A stretch of DNA of 34,658 nt from Lutibacter sp. (GTDB lineage Bacteria; Bacteroidota; Bacteroidia; Flavobacteriales; Flavobacteriaceae), in the NCBI GenBank assembly GCA_027449025.1, contig DAIDMK010000030.1, positions 1-34,658 on the forward strand, written 5' to 3'. Within the stretch, counting starts at the first letter, position 1; the number at the start of each line of letters is the position of its first letter. The position numbers were made by a program, and so were the translations under genes. Below are positions 32,658 to 34,658 of the stretch, one piece after another. The notes under the pieces were generated by a model, which saw nothing but the letters and a program-made list of their open reading frames with translations, ran no database searches and was not told where the DNA came from.

Positions 32658-34073
32658 ATGAACCTAAAGCTAAGTATTCCATTACTTATTTTCTTTTCTT
32701 CTTGGTTTGGTTATAGTCAAACTTCAAATCCAAGACATCCAGCAGAATGGGAAGAAATAAGCAGTGTTGTTATGGAGTATCGTTATTTTATAAATTCGAA
32801 TATAAATTGGGATGAAGTTTTAGATCCCTATATAAAAACAGCCAAAGCTTGTATTGAAGAAGGTATTAATTTATATATTATAAAACCCTCTAACAACAGT
32901 AAATATCCTTATCAAGCCAATTTAGATTCCATTTTTAAAAATAGAAATATAAGCTCACCTTTTGTGCATATTATTTCAAAAGATACCATTTTAGGTTCTT
33001 TCCCTTGGGTAAGAGACCACGGCATGAATTTTGTTTATAAAAACGATGTTGAGCAAGCTTATTTGTATAACTTTTCTAAAGATTATACCGGAGATTTTAT
33101 TGCAAATAGAATGCGTTACCCAAATGCTATTATAACACCAAAAATAACTAGTGAGTATTACACAGACGGTGGTAATTTTTTAACCGACGGGCACGGAACA
33201 TTTAATATTGCTGCAACTGATCTCACAGAAGATATACCAACCAGTTTAGAATTTGAATATGATTACTTTTATCAATATTTCGGGATACGAAAAACATTAA
33301 ATGTACTTATCCCTTTTGTTCATATTGATTATTTTTTAAAATTAATTAACGAAGAAACTGCCATTATTTCTTATATTCCAAATAATAATTATGACATATC
33401 AATAGATGAATATTATGACCATCAATATTATATAGACCAAGCTGCAATTTCAATATCCCAATATTTAAAATCTGCTTATGGCAGAGAGTTAAAACTTATT
33501 CCAATACAAAATGCACCAACAACTTATGATAAAAAAACTGAAACTATTTTAGGTACTTCAAAAGCAACTTATACGAACTCTTTAATTTTGAATAAAACTG
33601 TTTTGGTGCCTCAATATAATATGGCTCCTTTTGATTCATTAGCTTTAGATACTTATAAAAAAGCAATGCCCGGATATAAAATAATTGGCGTAAATTGTAA
33701 ACACTACGCGCAATTTTCGGGTGCAATACATTGCTTAACACATGAAATTTATGCCGAAAATCCTATTTATATAAAACACAAATGGTATCAAGGGATTGAG
33801 AAAAATAATGAGAGTGGATTTCCTATAAGTCTGGTTACAAAATCAAAAGACGGCATTCAAAAAGCAATTTTATATTGGAAAACTAATGAAACTATGCCCT
33901 ATCAATCTCTTTTTATGCAAAATATTGAAAATGATGTTTTTGAAGCCATTATTCCTCCTGCAAAAAGTGGAACAACAATTAATTACTATATAAAAATTCA
34001 AAATAATAATGGCAAAGTAATGCACAAGCCAATGGTTGCTCCGAAATATTCCTACAGCTTTACGGTTGAGTAA
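32658..34073 (+). CDS. Secreted peptidylarginine deiminase, PPAD-type
   Basis: This is a guanidino-modifying enzyme of the PAD_porph family, predicted to turn arginine into citrulline with release of ammonia. The signal peptide is at 1-21 (GYSQ-TSNP), the same type as in the upstream gene. The catalytic residues of the Porphyromonas enzyme are recognisable: Asp120 (FPWVRDHG), His222 and Asp224 (VHIDYFL), Asn307 (TYTNSLI) and Cys359 (GAIHCLTH). The TDGGNFLTDG loop is at 169-178. Arg151 and Arg153 (RMRYP) match the pair that in PPAD binds the carboxylate of a C-terminal arginine. An Ig-like domain (about 385-471) ends the protein without a clear type IX sorting tail. Agmatine deiminase is the alternative, but that enzyme is cytosolic and has no signal peptide. 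It lies 12 bases after the HU-repeat gene. Confidence 0.88.
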   Translation: MNLKLSIPLLIFFSSWFGYSQTSNPRHPAEWEEISSVVMEYRYFINSNINWDEVLDPYIKTAKACIEEGINLYIIKPSNNSKYPYQANLDSIFKNRNISSPFVHIISKDTILGSFPWVRDHGMNFVYKNDVEQAYLYNFSKDYTGDFIANRMRYPNAIITPKITSEYYTDGGNFLTDGHGTFNIAATDLTEDIPTSLEFEYDYFYQYFGIRKTLNVLIPFVHIDYFLKLINEETAIISYIPNNNYDISIDEYYDHQYYIDQAAISISQYLKSAYGRELKLIPIQNAPTTYDKKTETILGTSKATYTNSLILNKTVLVPQYNMAPFDSLALDTYKKAMPGYKIIGVNCKHYAQFSGAIHCLTHEIYAENPIYIKHKWYQGIEKNNESGFPISLVTKSKDGIQKAILYWKTNETMPYQSLFMQNIENDVFEAIIPPAKSGTTINYYIKIQNNNGKVMHKPMVAPKYSYSFTVE

Positions 34074-34406
34074 TCTATTTATAACTAAATTTTTTCCAAG
34101 CTAGAAATATAATTAAAGATTTTACTGTATCGAGTTTATAGTATAATCAACTGGCAATAATTAAATGCTGAAGTGCGATTCAATTTATATCCAGCAAGCA
34201 ATTCTAAAGAAAATTTTAAGCCCTTGTAGAAAATTTCAACTTTTGCCATTATGAGTTTGGCGATGATTCTGTGTTGACAGGAAATATTTTACACGATACT
34301 TTGGATGATAAAAATTAGGTAACCAATAATAATTTCAACCTTTTTTTACAATCGCTTTATTAAAACAAAAGTTAAGCCCTAAATTAGCACTTTCAAAAAA
34401 AACTCA
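34074..34406. other. Intergenic region with a permease-gene remnant
   Basis: Between the deiminase stop and the thioesterase start there is no intact gene. The only structure I can support is the decayed permease 3' end at 34242-34318. The 168 bases before it are AT-rich without a recognisable signal. Confidence 0.7.
34242..34318 (+). pseudogene. Decayed copy of an OppC-type permease 3' end
   Basis: This aligns with 30446-30523, the last 78 bases of the permease gene, at roughly 70% identity with one missing base. The first 21 bases (GCCATTATGAGTTTGG-x-GATG) differ at only one position. After the frameshift the reading SVLTGNILHDTLDDKN-stop parallels FMLIGNALRDALDVKN-stop, and the stop falls at the same place. 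It is too short and broken to be functional. Confidence 0.65.
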
Positions 34407-34646
34407 ATGAATTTCGAAATTACCTTCAAAACAAAATGGTCGGATTTTGACCCAAACCGCCATATGCGACATACGGCGTATAACGATTATGCAGCAGAAG
34501 TTAGGGTGCGCTTTTTTCAAGAACACGGACTTTCCATCAACGAATTTGCCAAACTGAATATTGGTCCAATTTTATTTAAAGAACGTGAGTTCGATATAAA
34601 AAAGCATAAAATATTTGGAAAAGAAGAGATAGTTTTTTATATTTAA
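34407..34646 (+). CDS. 4HBT-fold acyl-CoA thioesterase, truncated or frameshifted
   Basis: The N-terminus is a hotdog-fold thioesterase: FKTKWSDFDPNRHMRHTAYNDYAAEVRVRFF is the conserved region with the catalytic Asp and the long helix (about residues 7-37), followed by NIGPILFKE. The frame stops after 79 residues, whereas relatives run to about 130-150. Removing one T from the run at 34632-34637 would keep the frame open to the window edge (EEIVFIFNVLK), so a frameshift, natural or from sequencing, is possible. The window ends 12 bases later, so the gene cannot be judged as a whole. Confidence 0.6.
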   Translation: MNFEITFKTKWSDFDPNRHMRHTAYNDYAAEVRVRFFQEHGLSINEFAKLNIGPILFKEREFDIKKHKIFGKEEIVFYI

Positions 34647-34658
34647 TGTGTTGAAAAT

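Overview
The window looks like chromosomal DNA from a low-GC member of Flavobacteriia (Bacteroidota). The evidence is the AT-rich sequence, several TAnnTTTG promoter elements instead of sigma70-type boxes, few Shine-Dalgarno sites, and characteristic gene sets: DUF5686 protein, PorT-like barrel, ExbB-ExbD-ExbD block, SurE-LpxB pair, SDR-type threonine dehydrogenase and a Na+-pump methylmalonyl-CoA decarboxylase. I see no tRNA, rRNA, CRISPR array, integrase or transposase.

Layout. 1-4028 (minus): a methylmalonyl-CoA module in the order epimerase, carboxyltransferase (mmdA), OadG-like subunit, biotin carrier and OadB-like Na+ channel. The last is cut by the window edge and is preceded by two tandem 88-bp repeats that each encode a 27-residue ORF. 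4340-5296 (minus): threonine dehydrogenase. 5557-15712 (plus): pyrH, frr, a DUF5686 outer-membrane protein, an MMPL/RND exporter, asnS, rpoN and a PAP2-like membrane protein. 15700-18792 (minus): ExbB, a small membrane protein, two ExbD and a PorT-like barrel. 19086-20899: cytosolic asparaginase diverging from a YugP-type zinc protease. 21285-26974: ComEC, a secreted unknown protein, then the surE-unknown-lpxB operon. 27264-30523 (plus): Prc protease and an OppC-type permease.

The accessory and most interesting part is 30524-34406. A 646-residue secreted protein carries four HU-type (DNABII) modules, a TSP3-like calcium motif, an arginine-rich repeat and a PKD-like C-terminus. Twelve bases downstream is a secreted peptidylarginine deiminase of the Porphyromonas PPAD type, with all recognisable catalytic residues. 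I infer an exported DNA-binding scaffold paired with an arginine-modifying enzyme, perhaps acting on extracellular DNA or the matrix. The pair is bracketed by the true 3' end of the permease gene and, about 3.8 kb later, a decayed copy of that same 3' end, which suggests insertion or duplication at this spot.

Most other genes are ordinary housekeeping functions. Secondary points of interest are the 88-bp repeat family (a third, frameshifted copy lies upstream of comEC), several perfect palindromes that may be operators, and decayed sequence at 20941-21295 and 24582-24760.
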